Positions 27,983 through 37,585 are shown, counted from the first letter of the stretch. The stretch: DNA of 64,000 bases from Pseudomonas viridiflava (GCF_900583165.1 NZ_UTKY01000001.1:1-64000); one strand, 5' to 3'. The notes: generated from the letters alone by a model not told the origin. Program-made: numbers and translations.

Positions 27983-28618
27983 TTATTTTCGCTGCAACAA
28001 GCCTGGCAACTGCGCCACCAACTTCTGGTTATTCAAAGGCGCCCGGATAAACCCACGCTGCGTCCCATCCGGCCCGATCACCGCCAGGTTGCCGCTATGG
28101 TCCACCGTGTAGTTCGGCTTGCTGGTATCGGCCGGAATAAACGGAATGCTCACCGCATTCGACACCTTCTGCACATCGTCCACATTCGCGCCGGTCAGGC
28201 CCACAAACTGCGGGTCGAAGTAGCCCAGGTACTGCTTGAGCTGGCTCGGCGTGTCGCGGTGCGGGTCAACGCTGACCAGGATCACCTGCAACTTATCCAC
28301 AACGTCCTTGGGCAGCTCACTTTTGATCTGGCGCAGCTGGGCGAGGGTGGTGGGGCAGATGTCCGGGCAGAAGGTATAGCCGAAGAACAGCAGGCTCCAC
28401 TTGCCTTTCAACTCATTGACCAGCACCGGCTGCCCTTCCTGGTTGGTCATGGTCACCGGCGGCAGCTGGCGGCTTTGCGGCAGCAGGATGATGCCGGCGT
28501 CGATCAGCGCCGTAGGGTCGCCCTGGCCTTTGCCATTGAGCACTTTGTTGACGGTCAGGCCCATGATCAACGCGACGATGGCCACCAGGGTGAAGACGGT
28601 TTTTTGAGTTCGGGTCAT
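27983..28618 (-). CDS. SCO1/SenC copper chaperone
   Basis: A 211-residue membrane-anchored thioredoxin-fold protein that helps build the CuA site of cytochrome c oxidase. One N-terminal helix (about 9-24) anchors it. The copper site is the CPDIC pair (CxxxC) in [15 protein letters not shown], plus the histidine in [11 protein letters not shown]. The ATG at 28618 (MTRTQKTVF) overlaps the end of the haem O synthase gene by four bases, confirming the operon. Confidence 0.92.
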   Translation of the reverse strand: MTRTQKTVFTLVAIVALIMGLTVNKVLNGKGQGDPTALIDAGIILLPQSRQLPPVTMTNQEGQPVLVNELKGKWSLLFFGYTFCPDICPTTLAQLRQIKSELPKDVVDKLQVILVSVDPHRDTPSQLKQYLGYFDPQFVGLTGANVDDVQKVSNAVSIPFIPADTSKPNYTVDHSGNLAVIGPDGTQRGFIRAPLNNQKLVAQLPGLLQRK

Positions 28619-29514
28619 AGGTTCAACAATAGGTAGTGGTCTACGAGCAGGGCGATAAACAGCAGCAGCAAGTACCAGATAGAGTACTTGAAGGTATTGA
28701 TCGCCGCGTGCGGCCGACCGCCACGGTACAACACCCAGGCCCATTGCAGAAAGCGCCCACCCAATACCAGCGCACACACTAGGTAGAGCAGGCCGCTCAT
28801 ATGGATCACATAGGGCATCAAGCTCACTGCCAGCAGGGCGAAGGTGTAGAGCAGGATATGCACCTTGGTGTAGTGCTCACCGTGGGTGACCGGCAGCATG
28901 GGGATGTCGGCCTTGGCGTATTCCTCCTTGCGATGAATGGCCAGGGCCCAGAAGTGCGGCGGCGTCCAGGCAAAGATGATCAGCACCAGCAGCAAAGGCT
29001 CGGCGCTGATATGCCCGGTCACTGCGACCCACCCCAGCAACGGCGGCGCCGCACCGGCCAAACCGCCGATGACGATATTTTGCGGCGTCGCACGCTTGAG
29101 AAAGCCGGTGTAGATCACCGCATAACCCAGCAGCGAAGCCAAGGTGAGCCATGCCGCCAGGGGGTTGGTGAAGGCCAGCAGCAAGGCCAACCCTGCAACC
29201 GCCAGAAACAAGGCAAAGGCCAGCGCAGCCACAGGCGAGACACGCCCTTCTGCCAACGGTCGCTTGTGGGTACGGGCCATGACGGCATCGATGCGCCGGT
29301 CCACCACATGGTTGACCGCAGCCGCACCGCCGGCACACAGCGCAATTCCCAGATTGCCAAACACCAGCACTGTCCACGGCACCCCGGCGCGGGTCGCGAG
29401 GAACATCCCCACCAGCGAGGTGATGAGCATCAGCACCACCACTTTGGGCTTGGTCAGCTCCAGGTAGTCGCGCCAAATGGCCTGGCCCTGACGCGCGCCG
29501 GTCAAGGTCGCCAT
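28615..29514 (-). CDS. cyoE: Protoheme IX farnesyltransferase (haem O synthase)
   Basis: A 299-residue UbiA-family membrane enzyme that adds a farnesyl chain to haem B to make haem O. The prenyl-binding Asp motif [20 protein letters not shown] (about 69-88) and the second DIPMLPV loop are present, with about nine helices. Haem A synthase is encoded immediately upstream with 13 bases of overlap, and the pair supplies haem A for the cta oxidase in the same cluster. Confidence 0.95.
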   Translation of the reverse strand: MATLTGARQGQAIWRDYLELTKPKVVVLMLITSLVGMFLATRAGVPWTVLVFGNLGIALCAGGAAAVNHVVDRRIDAVMARTHKRPLAEGRVSPVAALAFALFLAVAGLALLLAFTNPLAAWLTLASLLGYAVIYTGFLKRATPQNIVIGGLAGAAPPLLGWVAVTGHISAEPLLLVLIIFAWTPPHFWALAIHRKEEYAKADIPMLPVTHGEHYTKVHILLYTFALLAVSLMPYVIHMSGLLYLVCALVLGGRFLQWAWVLYRGGRPHAAINTFKYSIWYLLLLFIALLVDHYLLLNL

Positions 29515-30581
29515 GGCATCTCTCCTTTAAGCGTGATGAGGCCCGACACGTGTTTGCGCGGGATAAAACGCCAGCCGAACGGCAGTTGGTTACGCACCCG
29601 GACCAAACTGGTGCGGGCGTGATAATTGACCAGCACCAGCGTCAGCAGTAAGGCCGCACCGCCGGCGTTATGACCGACCGCCACCGGCAACGGCAGATGG
29701 AAATACACGTTGCTCAGGCCCAGGCAGATTTGTGCGGCCAGCGCGATCAACAGCAGACCCGCCAGGCGCGTCATGCCCACCGCACGCAGCTGCCACGCCA
29801 GGCCGAGTAACACCAGCGAGACCACCACAGCGCCAACGCGATGGGTCAGGTGAATGGCGGTGCGCGCCTCGCTATCCAATTGCCCACCGAGGTAGTTGGG
29901 GCCGATGTGCTGGGTAAGATGAAACCCATTGGCAAAGTCCGCCGCTGGCCACCACTCACCATGGCAAGTCGGTAAATCAATACAGGCCACTGCCGCATAG
30001 TTGGAGCTGACCCAGCCACCCAGCGCAATCTGCCCGATCACCAGCACTAACCCGGCCGTCGCCCAATATTGCAGGCGTCTGGGCACGATCAGCGCCGGCA
30101 GCACGCCAGACAAGCGCAGCGTCAGCAGAAACAGCAGGCTCAAGGTGGCGAAGCCGCCCAACAGGTGCCCAGTCACCACTTGCGGCCACAGCTTCAACGT
30201 CACCGTCCACATCCCAAAGGCCGCCTGGGCAAACACCACCGCCAACAGAAACAACGGCAGCTTTACCGGCTGGCCGGGGTCTCGTCGATGGCTCCACGAC
30301 CGCGCCGCCAACAGCACGATCAACAACCCCAAGGTGCCGGCGAAGTAACGGTGGACCATCTCGCTCCAGCCCTTGTCCGCCTCGACCGGCGTGTCGGGAA
30401 AGTGCAGCTCGGCATGGGCCAGTTGGGCTTCGCTCTGCGGCACGCTGATAAAACCGTAGCAACCGGGCCAGTCCGGGCAACCCAGCCCGGCGTGGGTCAG
30501 GCGGGTATAGGCACCGAGCAGCACGACGATCAGCGCCAGCAAGGTGGCAAACAACGCGAGGCGAAATCCAGGTTTGGCCAT
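29502..30581 (-). CDS. ctaA: Haem A synthase (CtaA/COX15)
   Basis: A 359-residue eight-helix membrane oxidase that converts haem O to haem A. The typical [21 protein letters not shown] segment (about 24-44), the HRYFAG haem-binding histidine and the THRVGAV second histidine are present. It belongs to the bacterial/COX15 type and overlaps cyoE. It is 10 bases downstream of the next gene in the operon. Confidence 0.95.
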   Translation of the reverse strand: MAKPGFRLALFATLLALIVVLLGAYTRLTHAGLGCPDWPGCYGFISVPQSEAQLAHAELHFPDTPVEADKGWSEMVHRYFAGTLGLLIVLLAARSWSHRRDPGQPVKLPLFLLAVVFAQAAFGMWTVTLKLWPQVVTGHLLGGFATLSLLFLLTLRLSGVLPALIVPRRLQYWATAGLVLVIGQIALGGWVSSNYAAVACIDLPTCHGEWWPAADFANGFHLTQHIGPNYLGGQLDSEARTAIHLTHRVGAVVVSLVLLGLAWQLRAVGMTRLAGLLLIALAAQICLGLSNVYFHLPLPVAVGHNAGGAALLLTLVLVNYHARTSLVRVRNQLPFGWRFIPRKHVSGLITLKGEMPWRP

Positions 30582-30591
30582 GACGATGCCC

Positions 30592-31164
30592 TTATCCGAT
30601 GTTTGACAGTTTCAGCAGGTGGCGCAGGTCGTTGAGCAAGTCCTTACCCTTGACCTTCGCGTCGTAGCGCAGCACCAGGTTGCCGTGGGGGTCGACGATC
30701 CACAGCTGCGCATCGCCGGGGGCGGCGGCGTTCTTGGTGAAGGTCGAGAGGTCCAGCGAGAAGCGTTGCAATTGGGGGTATTCGGCCTTGAGCTTGGCCT
30801 CATAGTCGCCGCTCAGCGGGTGCGCGCTGGCCAAGGCATGGCTGGCACGGGAAGCATCGCGACCCAGGCCAATTTGCAGCTGGCGCGCCAAGTACACCAG
30901 TTGTTGGCAGTCGGCGGCGCAGGCGGCGGGCGCGGTGACCAGCAATTGCCAGCGAGATTCATCGGCCTGTACCCCGATATCGCCACGAGTCTGGCCATTG
31001 CCGATCATCTCGCCGTGGTAGCTGCGACTGTCTGGCACCCAGAACTGCAGCTTGTACATCAAGGTGGCCAGCACCATCGGGCCGATGACCATCATCAGGA
31101 TCAGGATCAACTGCCAGCGGCCTTTGCGCCGGTTTGGCAATTCAGACACGCTGGGTGGATTCAT
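30592..31164 (-). CDS. Membrane-anchored thioredoxin-like protein of the oxidase cluster
   Basis: A 190-residue protein with one N-terminal helix (about 20-40, LILILMMVIGPMVLATLMY) and a periplasmic domain containing CAADCQQLVYLARQLQIGLG, a CxxxC pair at a place like that of SCO proteins. This suggests a copper or thiol role, but I infer that from position and motif only. The same gene sits between SURF1 and ctaA in other Pseudomonas. ATG 31164 is used; ATG 31176 is possible. It overlaps the SURF1 end by 23 bases. Confidence 0.7.
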   Translation of the reverse strand: MNPPSVSELPNRRKGRWQLILILMMVIGPMVLATLMYKLQFWVPDSRSYHGEMIGNGQTRGDIGVQADESRWQLLVTAPAACAADCQQLVYLARQLQIGLGRDASRASHALASAHPLSGDYEAKLKAEYPQLQRFSLDLSTFTKNAAAPGDAQLWIVDPHGNLVLRYDAKVKGKDLLNDLRHLLKLSNIG

Positions 31165-31909
31165 GGCCGCTCCCATGGGGCTTCTCCTTTTTTGTGGTGT
31201 GCCATCCGAGGTAGAGATAAAGCGCCAACAGCGCCAATGCCATGGCGAACCACTGCACCGCGTACCCCAAGTGTTTTTCCGGGCCCATCGCTACGATCGG
31301 CCATGTCGTGTCGTACGTACCGGGCCCGGCTTCGGCCCGCAGTTCGTAGGCAAACCCTGTGCGACCCAACTCGGCCCACAGTGCGGCCGGATGCAGCGCG
31401 GTCAGCAGGCGCGGCCATTGCGCAGTCGCCGGGTCGGCGTGTAGCTGGAAGGTTTCCCCTGGGGCGACGTAGACCCAGGCATCGAGATTCAAGGGTTGGG
31501 CAGGGGTCGTGAAGGCGGGCGCGGTGCGCCGGTCTGGCCAGGGCAGCCAGCCGCGATTGAGCAACAGCCACTGGCCGCTGACCTGGTCGTAGAAGGGTTG
31601 CAGCAGCTCTACGCCGGCCTTGCCGTCGCGCATACGGTTGTCGAGCAGCACGCTGTGTTCGGTATCGAATTGGCCGCGTAAGCGTACGCGGCGAAAGGCC
31701 GGGGCCGCCATGTCGCTGAGTTGCACGCTACTGATCGGCTCCGCCGCGCGCCGTTCGGCGTAACTGTCCACCAGCAGCTGCTTTTCATGGCCACGAGACA
31801 GCTGCCAAAACCCCAAGCCCACCATCAACGGCAGCAGCACCAACACCACCAGTGTGGGCGCGATCCCAGGGCGAAAGCATTTTATGGCGCTGGCTATACT
31901 TGTTTTCAT
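31142..31909 (-). CDS. SURF1-family cytochrome oxidase assembly protein
   Basis: A 255-residue protein with helices at each end (about 13-32 and 218-238). It shows the family hallmarks LGFWQLSRGHEKQ near the N-terminus, VLLDNRMRDGKAGVELLQPF and LLNRGWLP in the middle, and LGYAVQWFAMALALLALYLYLGW at the C-terminus. SURF1 delivers haem A to oxidase subunit I. The ATG at 31909 is chosen because it precedes the first helix; longer frames have no support. Confidence 0.88.
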   Translation of the reverse strand: MKTSIASAIKCFRPGIAPTLVVLVLLPLMVGLGFWQLSRGHEKQLLVDSYAERRAAEPISSVQLSDMAAPAFRRVRLRGQFDTEHSVLLDNRMRDGKAGVELLQPFYDQVSGQWLLLNRGWLPWPDRRTAPAFTTPAQPLNLDAWVYVAPGETFQLHADPATAQWPRLLTALHPAALWAELGRTGFAYELRAEAGPGTYDTTWPIVAMGPEKHLGYAVQWFAMALALLALYLYLGWHTTKKEKPHGSGHESTQRV

Positions 31910-31937
31910 TGCCCGCCCATCCCATTGGAGCCCGACC

Positions 31938-32141
31938 ATGCTCAAAGCCGCCATTGCCCTGATGCTGATCGCGACCGTTGTGAGCCTGTTCAGTGGCTTG
32001 TTCTTTCTGGTCAAGGACGAGGGCAATTCCAATCGCCTCGTCACTGCCTTGACCGTGCGTGTCGTGTTCACCGTCATTACCCTGGCGCTGATCACCTGGG
32101 GCTTTTTCAGCGGCCAGCTGGTGTCTCACGCGCCGTGGTAA
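31938..32141 (+). CDS. DUF2909 twin-transmembrane protein
   Basis: A 67-residue protein of two helices (about 3-25 and 40-62) joined by a short polar loop, matching the small DUF2909 twin-helix proteins found inside Pseudomonas oxidase clusters. It is the only plus-strand gene in the cluster, placed between the SURF1 start and the ctaE end. Function unknown; a role in oxidase assembly is only a guess from position. Confidence 0.8.
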   Translation: MLKAAIALMLIATVVSLFSGLFFLVKDEGNSNRLVTALTVRVVFTVITLALITWGFFSGQLVSHAPW

Positions 32142-32147
32142 GACGCC

Positions 32148-33035
32148 TCACAGCACGTAAACGAAGAAGAACAGCCCGATCCACACCACATCCACAAAGT
32201 GCCAATACCAACTGGCCGCCTCGAAACCGAACTGGTGCTCGGCATTGAAATGCCCCTTGAGGATGCGCATCAGCATCACGAACAAAATGATCGTGCCAAT
32301 GGTCACGTGGGCGCCATGAAAGCCGGTCAGCATGAAGAACGTGGCGCCATACACGCCGGAGCCCAAGGTGAGCCCCAGCTCTTTATAGGCGTGGATGTAT
32401 TCCTCGGCCTGAAACCCGAGAAACGCCAGGCCGAGCAGCACCGTGATCGCCAACCAGATCTTCAGCGCGCCGCGATGACCTTTGCGCAAGGCATGGTGAG
32501 CAATGGTGATGGTCACGCTGGAGCTGACCAGCAGGATGGTATTGACCAGCGGCAGCCCCCACGGGCTGATCGTGCCCTCGGGCGCCGGATACATTTTTGG
32601 GTCAGGGTTGTTGAGCAGCGGCCAGGCAAACTCGAAATTCGGCCACAGCATGTGCGCGATACCTTTAGGGCCTTCACCGCCCAACGCGGGGCCAGACAGG
32701 TGCCGCACGTAAAACAGCGCTCCGAAGAACGCGATAAAGAACATAACTTCGGAAAAGATGAACCAGGACATGCCCCAGCGAAATGAGCGATCCATCTGCG
32801 GGCTGTACAAGCCGGCGCGACTTTCCTTGATCACCGCGCCGAACCAGCCGAACAACATGTAGGCCAACAGCAGGCCGCCGACGAAAAAGATCCACGGGCC
32901 GTGGGACTCCGGGCGTGCCGCCTTCAAGTCGTTGAACCATACGGCCAGGCCGTACACCGTGATCAACAGGCCAAACGTAGCAATTATTGGCCATTTGCTT
33001 TGCGCTGGTACGTAGTACGTATCATGAGACGACAT
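32148..33035 (-). CDS. ctaE: Cytochrome c oxidase subunit III
   Basis: A 295-residue, seven-helix subunit of the aa3-type oxidase. Typical segments are SWFIFSEVMFFIAFFGALFYVRH, VNTILLVSSSVTITIAHHAL and the C-terminal GFEAASWYWHFVDVVWIGLFFFVYVL. It stabilises subunit I and proton uptake. The ctaG gene lies 35 bases upstream on the same strand. Confidence 0.95.
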   Translation of the reverse strand: MSSHDTYYVPAQSKWPIIATFGLLITVYGLAVWFNDLKAARPESHGPWIFFVGGLLLAYMLFGWFGAVIKESRAGLYSPQMDRSFRWGMSWFIFSEVMFFIAFFGALFYVRHLSGPALGGEGPKGIAHMLWPNFEFAWPLLNNPDPKMYPAPEGTISPWGLPLVNTILLVSSSVTITIAHHALRKGHRGALKIWLAITVLLGLAFLGFQAEEYIHAYKELGLTLGSGVYGATFFMLTGFHGAHVTIGTIILFVMLMRILKGHFNAEHQFGFEAASWYWHFVDVVWIGLFFFVYVL

Positions 33036-33070
33036 GTATTCGCTCTCCTGATTGAGGGGGCAAACAGTAG

Positions 33071-33622
33071 CTAGCCGCCGGTGTGGACGGCCACCGGCGG
33101 TTGGCGCGCAGTGATATCAAATAGGGTGTACGCCAGGGTCAAATGCTTCACATCCTTGGGCATGTCGCGATCGACGATGAAACGCACGGGCATTTCAATG
33201 CGCTGGCCGGGTTGCAGCACTTGCTGGGTGAAGCAAAAGCACTCGGTCTTGTGGAAGTACATCGCCGCTTCGGCCGGGGAAATGCTCGGCACGGCCTGGG
33301 CGGTCATGGGCTTGTCGGTGGGGTTATAGGCCACGAACAGCATCTCGGTCACTGCGCCCGGATTGACCACCACTTCATCGGCCTTGGCATAAAAGTCCCA
33401 GACCATGTCGATGGCATTGGTGGACAGGAATTGCACGCGTACCTGGCGCGACGGGTCCACCACTTGCGAGCCCTCGTACTGCCCGGCGGTCTTGCCATTA
33501 ATGCCGAAGGCCTTGCACATCACGTCGTAGATCGGCACCAGGGCGAAGCCGAAGGCGAACATGGCCAGCACCAGAATGAGCAGGCGCGTAACCAGACGCT
33601 TGAGCGGCACGGACTCAGCCAT
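33071..33622 (-). CDS. ctaG: Cytochrome c oxidase assembly protein CtaG (Cox11)
   Basis: A 183-residue Cox11 protein that inserts copper into the CuB site of subunit I. One N-terminal helix (about 10-32) is followed by YDVMCKAFGINGKT and the copper-binding CFCF motif (HKTECFCFTQQVLQPGQ). ATG 33622 gives MAESVPLKRL; a GTG at 33631 is possible. A REP pair separates it from ctaD. Confidence 0.93.
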   Translation of the reverse strand: MAESVPLKRLVTRLLILVLAMFAFGFALVPIYDVMCKAFGINGKTAGQYEGSQVVDPSRQVRVQFLSTNAIDMVWDFYAKADEVVVNPGAVTEMLFVAYNPTDKPMTAQAVPSISPAEAAMYFHKTECFCFTQQVLQPGQRIEMPVRFIVDRDMPKDVKHLTLAYTLFDITARQPPVAVHTGG

Positions 33623-33648
33623 GGCGCTCACCCAATGTGAATGAGGTC

Positions 33649-33755
33649 AATGTGGGAGGGGGCTTGCCCCCGATAGCTGACTCACAGCCAATGATGATGT
33701 CGGCTGACACGCCGCCATCGCGGGCAAGTCGAATCGTCGCACCGCCCCTCCCACA
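33649..33755. repeat. Chimeric REP doublet between ctaD and ctaG
   Basis: The left arm is the common type (AATGTGGGAGGGGGCTTGCC...GATAGC). The right arm is the variant type with the GTCGAATCGTCGCACC insert, ending CCCCTCCCACA. The two arms cannot pair along their whole length, only at the outer GTGGGAGGGG/CCCCTCCCAC and inner GCCC/GGGC parts. Confidence 0.85.
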
Positions 33756-33775
33756 GGGAATTTGTGGTGACCGGT

Positions 33776-35362
33776 TCATTTCACCTCCGGCGGCGTAGTA
33801 AACGTGTGATACGGCGCTGGCGACGGCACACTCCACTCCAACCCTTCAGCCCCATCCCACGGCTTGGCCGGCGCAGGCGGGCCGCCGCGGATGCACTTGA
33901 TCACGATAAACAGGAAGAAGATCTGCGTAGCGCCGAACATAAAGGCGCCAATCGACGAGACCATATTGAAATCGGCGAACTGCAGGTTGTAGTCCGGCAC
34001 CCGGCGCGGCATGCCGGCCAGCCCCACGAAGTGCATCGGGAAGAACGCCATGTTCATGCCCACGAAAGACAGCCAGAAGTGCAGCTTGCCCAGAGTTTCG
34101 TCGTACATGTGGCCGGTCCATTTCGGCAGCCAGTAGTAGGCCGAGGCGAAGATGCCAAAGATCGCACCGGGCACCAGTACGTAATGGAAGTGCGCCACCA
34201 CGAAATAGGTGTCGTGGTACTGGAAGTCCGCCGGCGCAATCGCCAGCATCAACCCGGAGAACCCGCCGATGGTGAACAAAATGACAAAGGCCACGGCGAA
34301 CAACATCGGCGTCTCGAACGTCAACGAGCCTTGCCACATGGTGCTGACCCAGTTGAACACCTTCACCCCGGTAGGCACGGCGATCAGCAGCGTGGCGTAC
34401 ATGAAGAACAGTTCGCCCACCAACGGGATGCCCACCACGAACATATGGTGCGCCCACACGATGAACGACAGGAACGCGATACTCGCCGTGGCGTAGACCA
34501 TCGATGTGTAGCCAAACAAGGGTTTGCGCGAGAAGGTCGGGATGATCGAGCTGACGGCGCCAAAGGCCGGCAGGATCATGATGTACACCTCGGGGTGGCC
34601 GAAGAACCAAAACACATGCTGGAACAACACCGGATCGCCGCCGCCAGCTGCACTGAAGAAGCTGGTGCCGAAGTGGATGTCCATCAGCATCATGGTCACA
34701 CAGCCCGCCAGCACCGGCATCACGGCAATCAGCAGGAAGGCGGTGATCAGCCAGGTCCACACGAACAGCGGCATTTTCATCAGGGTCATGCCCGGTGCGC
34801 GCAGGTTGAGGATGGTGGCGACCACATTGATCGCGCCCATGATCGAACTGATACCCATCAGGTGAATGGCAAAGATGAAAAACGTCACGCTTTCCGGCGC
34901 GTAGGTGGTGGAGAGCGGGGCGTAGAAGGTCCAACCGAAGTTCGGCCCACCTCCTGGACTGAACAGCGTGGACACCAGCAACAGGAACGCCGCCGGCAGC
35001 AGCCAGAAACTGAAGTTATTCATACGCGGCAGCGCCATGTCCGGCGCGCCGATCATCAATGGGATCATCCAATTGGCCAGGCCGACAAACGCTGGCATCA
35101 CCGCGCCGAACACCATGATGAGGCCGTGCATGGTTGTCATTTGATTGAAGAACGCCGGCTCCACGATCTGCAAGCCGGGCTGGAACAACTCGGCGCGGAT
35201 CACCATGGCGAACGAACCGCCCAGCAGGAACATGGCGAAAGCGAACCACAGGTACATCGTGCCGATATCTTTGTGGTTGGTGGTCAGCACCCAGCGCATC
35301 AGGCCCTTGGCGGGGCCGTGGGCATGGTCGGCGTGACCATGGTCATCGATCACAGTGCTCAT
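33776..35362 (-). CDS. ctaD: Cytochrome c oxidase subunit I
   Basis: A 528-residue, twelve-helix catalytic subunit carrying haem a and the haem a3-CuB centre. Haem and copper ligand motifs include MHGLIMVF, WFFGHPEVYIMILPAFG (CuB His with the cross-linked Tyr), AHHMF and TYFVVAHFHYVLVPGAIFG. ctaC lies 58 bases upstream. Together with ctaC, ctaE and ctaG it forms the aa3-type oxidase operon. Confidence 0.97.
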   Translation of the reverse strand: MSTVIDDHGHADHAHGPAKGLMRWVLTTNHKDIGTMYLWFAFAMFLLGGSFAMVIRAELFQPGLQIVEPAFFNQMTTMHGLIMVFGAVMPAFVGLANWMIPLMIGAPDMALPRMNNFSFWLLPAAFLLLVSTLFSPGGGPNFGWTFYAPLSTTYAPESVTFFIFAIHLMGISSIMGAINVVATILNLRAPGMTLMKMPLFVWTWLITAFLLIAVMPVLAGCVTMMLMDIHFGTSFFSAAGGGDPVLFQHVFWFFGHPEVYIMILPAFGAVSSIIPTFSRKPLFGYTSMVYATASIAFLSFIVWAHHMFVVGIPLVGELFFMYATLLIAVPTGVKVFNWVSTMWQGSLTFETPMLFAVAFVILFTIGGFSGLMLAIAPADFQYHDTYFVVAHFHYVLVPGAIFGIFASAYYWLPKWTGHMYDETLGKLHFWLSFVGMNMAFFPMHFVGLAGMPRRVPDYNLQFADFNMVSSIGAFMFGATQIFFLFIVIKCIRGGPPAPAKPWDGAEGLEWSVPSPAPYHTFTTPPEVK

Positions 35363-35420
35363 GGCCGTTCTCCTGCAAGCGGGTGGGCGAGGCGGGTCGG
35401 GTTAAACGCCTTGAAATAGG

Positions 35421-36548
35421 TCATTTGCTTTCCGCCTGCTTGATGGCCAGCACGTCTTTAGGCGTGACCATGTCGCCTTTGTTGTTGCCCCACGCATTGC
35501 GCTCATAGGTCACCACGGCGGCGATATCGACTTCAGAAAGCTGCTTGCCGAAGGCTGCCATCGCAGTGCCTGGCTTGCCGTGATAGACAATGCTCAGGTG
35601 ATCGGCCGCAGGCCCGGTGGCGATTTTCGAGCCCTTGAGCGCCGGGAACATCGGCGGCAGACCCTGGCCCTCAGCTTGGTGACAGGCGACGCAAGTGGTG
35701 TGGTAGACCTTGTCGCCGCGGGCTACCAGTTCTTCCAGCGTCCACTCTTTGGACGTCAGCTCTTTAAGCTTGGCGGCCTCTTCCTTGCGCTCGCCGAGCC
35801 AGGTTTCGTAGTCAGCCTTGGACTTGACCTCGACTACGATCGGCATAAAACCGTGGTCCTTGCCGCACAGCTCGGCACACTGGCCACGATAGATGCCGGG
35901 CTTCTCGACGCGGGTCCACGCCTCGTTGACGAACCCTGGGATGGCATCGCGCTTGACCGCAAAGGCCGGCACCCACCAGGAGTGGATCACATCTGCAGCC
36001 GTCACCAAAAAGCGCACCTTGGCCCCCACCGGCAGCACCAGCGGCTGGTCGACCTCCAACAGGTAATGCTCGCCCTTGGTGGCCTGGTTATGAATCTGTT
36101 CGGCGGGCGTGGCCAAGTTGCTGAAGAACTCAACGTCCTGGCCCATGTATTTGTAATGCCACTTCCACTGATAGCCGGTGACCTGGATATCGATATCCGA
36201 CTCACTGCTGTCGTAGATGTTGATCAGGGTCTTGGTTGCCGGAACGGCCATGGCGATCAGGATCAGCAACGGCACCACAGTCCAGAGGATTTCCACGGTC
36301 GTACTTTCGTGGAACTTGGCTGCCACCTGGCCCGTGGAGCGGCGGTGCAGAATCATCGACCAGAACATCGCGCCAAACACGACAATGCCGATCACCACAC
36401 AGATCCAGAAAATGGTCATGTGCAGGTCAAACACGGCGTGACTGACTTCTGTAGCCCCTGGCGCCATATTCGTTGTCCAGGCGGCGTGCGCCTGGCCGAA
36501 TACCGACCACAACAGGAGGCCCATCCAAACATGTGGATGTCGCATCAT
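35421..36548 (-). CDS. ctaC: Cytochrome c oxidase subunit II with C-terminal haem c domain
   Basis: A 375-residue subunit with a signal peptide, two helices (about 42-65 and 90-110), a cupredoxin domain bearing the CuA site (VIHSWWVPAF, then GQCAELCGKDHGFMPI), and a fused cytochrome c domain with CVACHQAEGQ near residue 285 and a Met ligand further on. The fused haem domain makes this a caa3-like subunit. MM at the start allows 36548 or 36545. It is the first gene of the operon, divergent from the next plus-strand gene. Confidence 0.95.
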   Translation of the reverse strand: MMRHPHVWMGLLLWSVFGQAHAAWTTNMAPGATEVSHAVFDLHMTIFWICVVIGIVVFGAMFWSMILHRRSTGQVAAKFHESTTVEILWTVVPLLILIAMAVPATKTLINIYDSSESDIDIQVTGYQWKWHYKYMGQDVEFFSNLATPAEQIHNQATKGEHYLLEVDQPLVLPVGAKVRFLVTAADVIHSWWVPAFAVKRDAIPGFVNEAWTRVEKPGIYRGQCAELCGKDHGFMPIVVEVKSKADYETWLGERKEEAAKLKELTSKEWTLEELVARGDKVYHTTCVACHQAEGQGLPPMFPALKGSKIATGPAADHLSIVYHGKPGTAMAAFGKQLSEVDIAAVVTYERNAWGNNKGDMVTPKDVLAIKQAESK

Positions 36549-36915
36549 TGCGGGTTCCCCTTATCGTTCTTGTTATCCCGCCGGTTTGCACCTGCGTCGA
36601 AGGGAGCGGCTTCCATAATGCTTACAACCGCTTAGCCTCACCTGCTTATGCAGTCTGGCGTCATCAGCTAATTGCGTACAAACCCGAGTATAGCCAGCGC
36701 CTCCAACCCCGCAATGTGTAGGGTCAAATCAATCAAAACAGACGGACGGAGCCAATAAAACCGGGGGTATAATCGTTTATCCGACGAACGATGGCATTTC
36801 GATATAACGCATGCGCATAACCATGAAATAATTATGACAAATGCGTCTGAGGGCCTCGTATAAACGAGCTACCTTATCGTCTTCCTTTTCCTACACCTGT
36901 TTCACTGGAGCCTTC
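36549..36915. promoter_or_regulatory. Divergent promoter region, ctaC / hypothetical gene
   Basis: A 367-base region between two divergent genes. It is A+T-richer than its flanks and has GGTATAAT at 36767-36773, a good -10 element for the plus strand without a clear -35. No open frame or repeat of note. It should hold the promoter of the oxidase operon on the minus strand. Confidence 0.5.
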
Positions 36916-37563
36916 ATGAACACCGCCGCATTGCGCGAGCAGATTTCCCGTGCCCATCAACACGAAGCCAGCACGGGCCAGCTGGCCCAGCAATTGGAAA
37001 CCCAATTGCCGCACCTGCATTCGGCCATCTCCCTGGCTGACGGTGACCGCAACATCGTGATGACTCGCTTCGTCACTGCCTACATCGACCTCGTCCCAGA
37101 CTTGCTGGACGCCGCCAACGACGTGGCTCGCGAAGCGGGTATTGAAAGCCAGATCAAACCGGTGCTGAAAATCGCCGAGCACTTCTTCCTCCAACCGCCT
37201 GCAATCCTGGCCGGGCATGAAGGGCTCGACGGCTTGCTGGATGAGGCCTACCTGGCTCATCGCCTGGTAGAAGAAGTCAACGATCTGTATATCAAGCATT
37301 TTGGCCAACCGCTGATTCCGGCGGACACCACTGTGGCCAACCTGATTGCCCATCAACTGATCGGCGAAGCATTTGCCAATCAATTGGATGAGGCCGTGCA
37401 CTTGGCGGTGGACGAAATGCTCAACGAAGAAAGCTTTGCGTTGGAGTCGGTCGAGGCTTACCGCGACAAGCTCAAAAGCCCGGACACTGAAGCCGCGTGG
37501 AAGCGCTGGCCGTGCCTGTCGCGGCAGCTGGGGGTTGAGTTGGCGCTGGATCAGCCTGCCTGA
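36916..37563 (+). CDS. Conserved hypothetical helical protein
   Basis: A 215-residue soluble, almost wholly helical and acidic protein without signal or membrane segment. Recognisable stretches are DLVPDLLDAANDVAREAGIE and LLDEAYLAHRLVEEVNDLYIKHFGQPL. I know it only as a conserved Pseudomonas gene next to the oxidase operon and can suggest no function. ATG 36916 follows CACTGGAGCC. A REP pair follows the stop. Confidence 0.7.
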   Translation: MNTAALREQISRAHQHEASTGQLAQQLETQLPHLHSAISLADGDRNIVMTRFVTAYIDLVPDLLDAANDVAREAGIESQIKPVLKIAEHFFLQPPAILAGHEGLDGLLDEAYLAHRLVEEVNDLYIKHFGQPLIPADTTVANLIAHQLIGEAFANQLDEAVHLAVDEMLNEESFALESVEAYRDKLKSPDTEAAWKRWPCLSRQLGVELALDQPA

Positions 37564-37585
37564 CTCTCCAGACCGATACAGATCA

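Noticed and set aside
33764..35419. 551-codon plus-strand frame opposite ctaD
   Set aside because: A shadow of the intact ctaD gene in a G+C-rich genome; its translation is a low-complexity His/Arg/Gln-rich string without domains.
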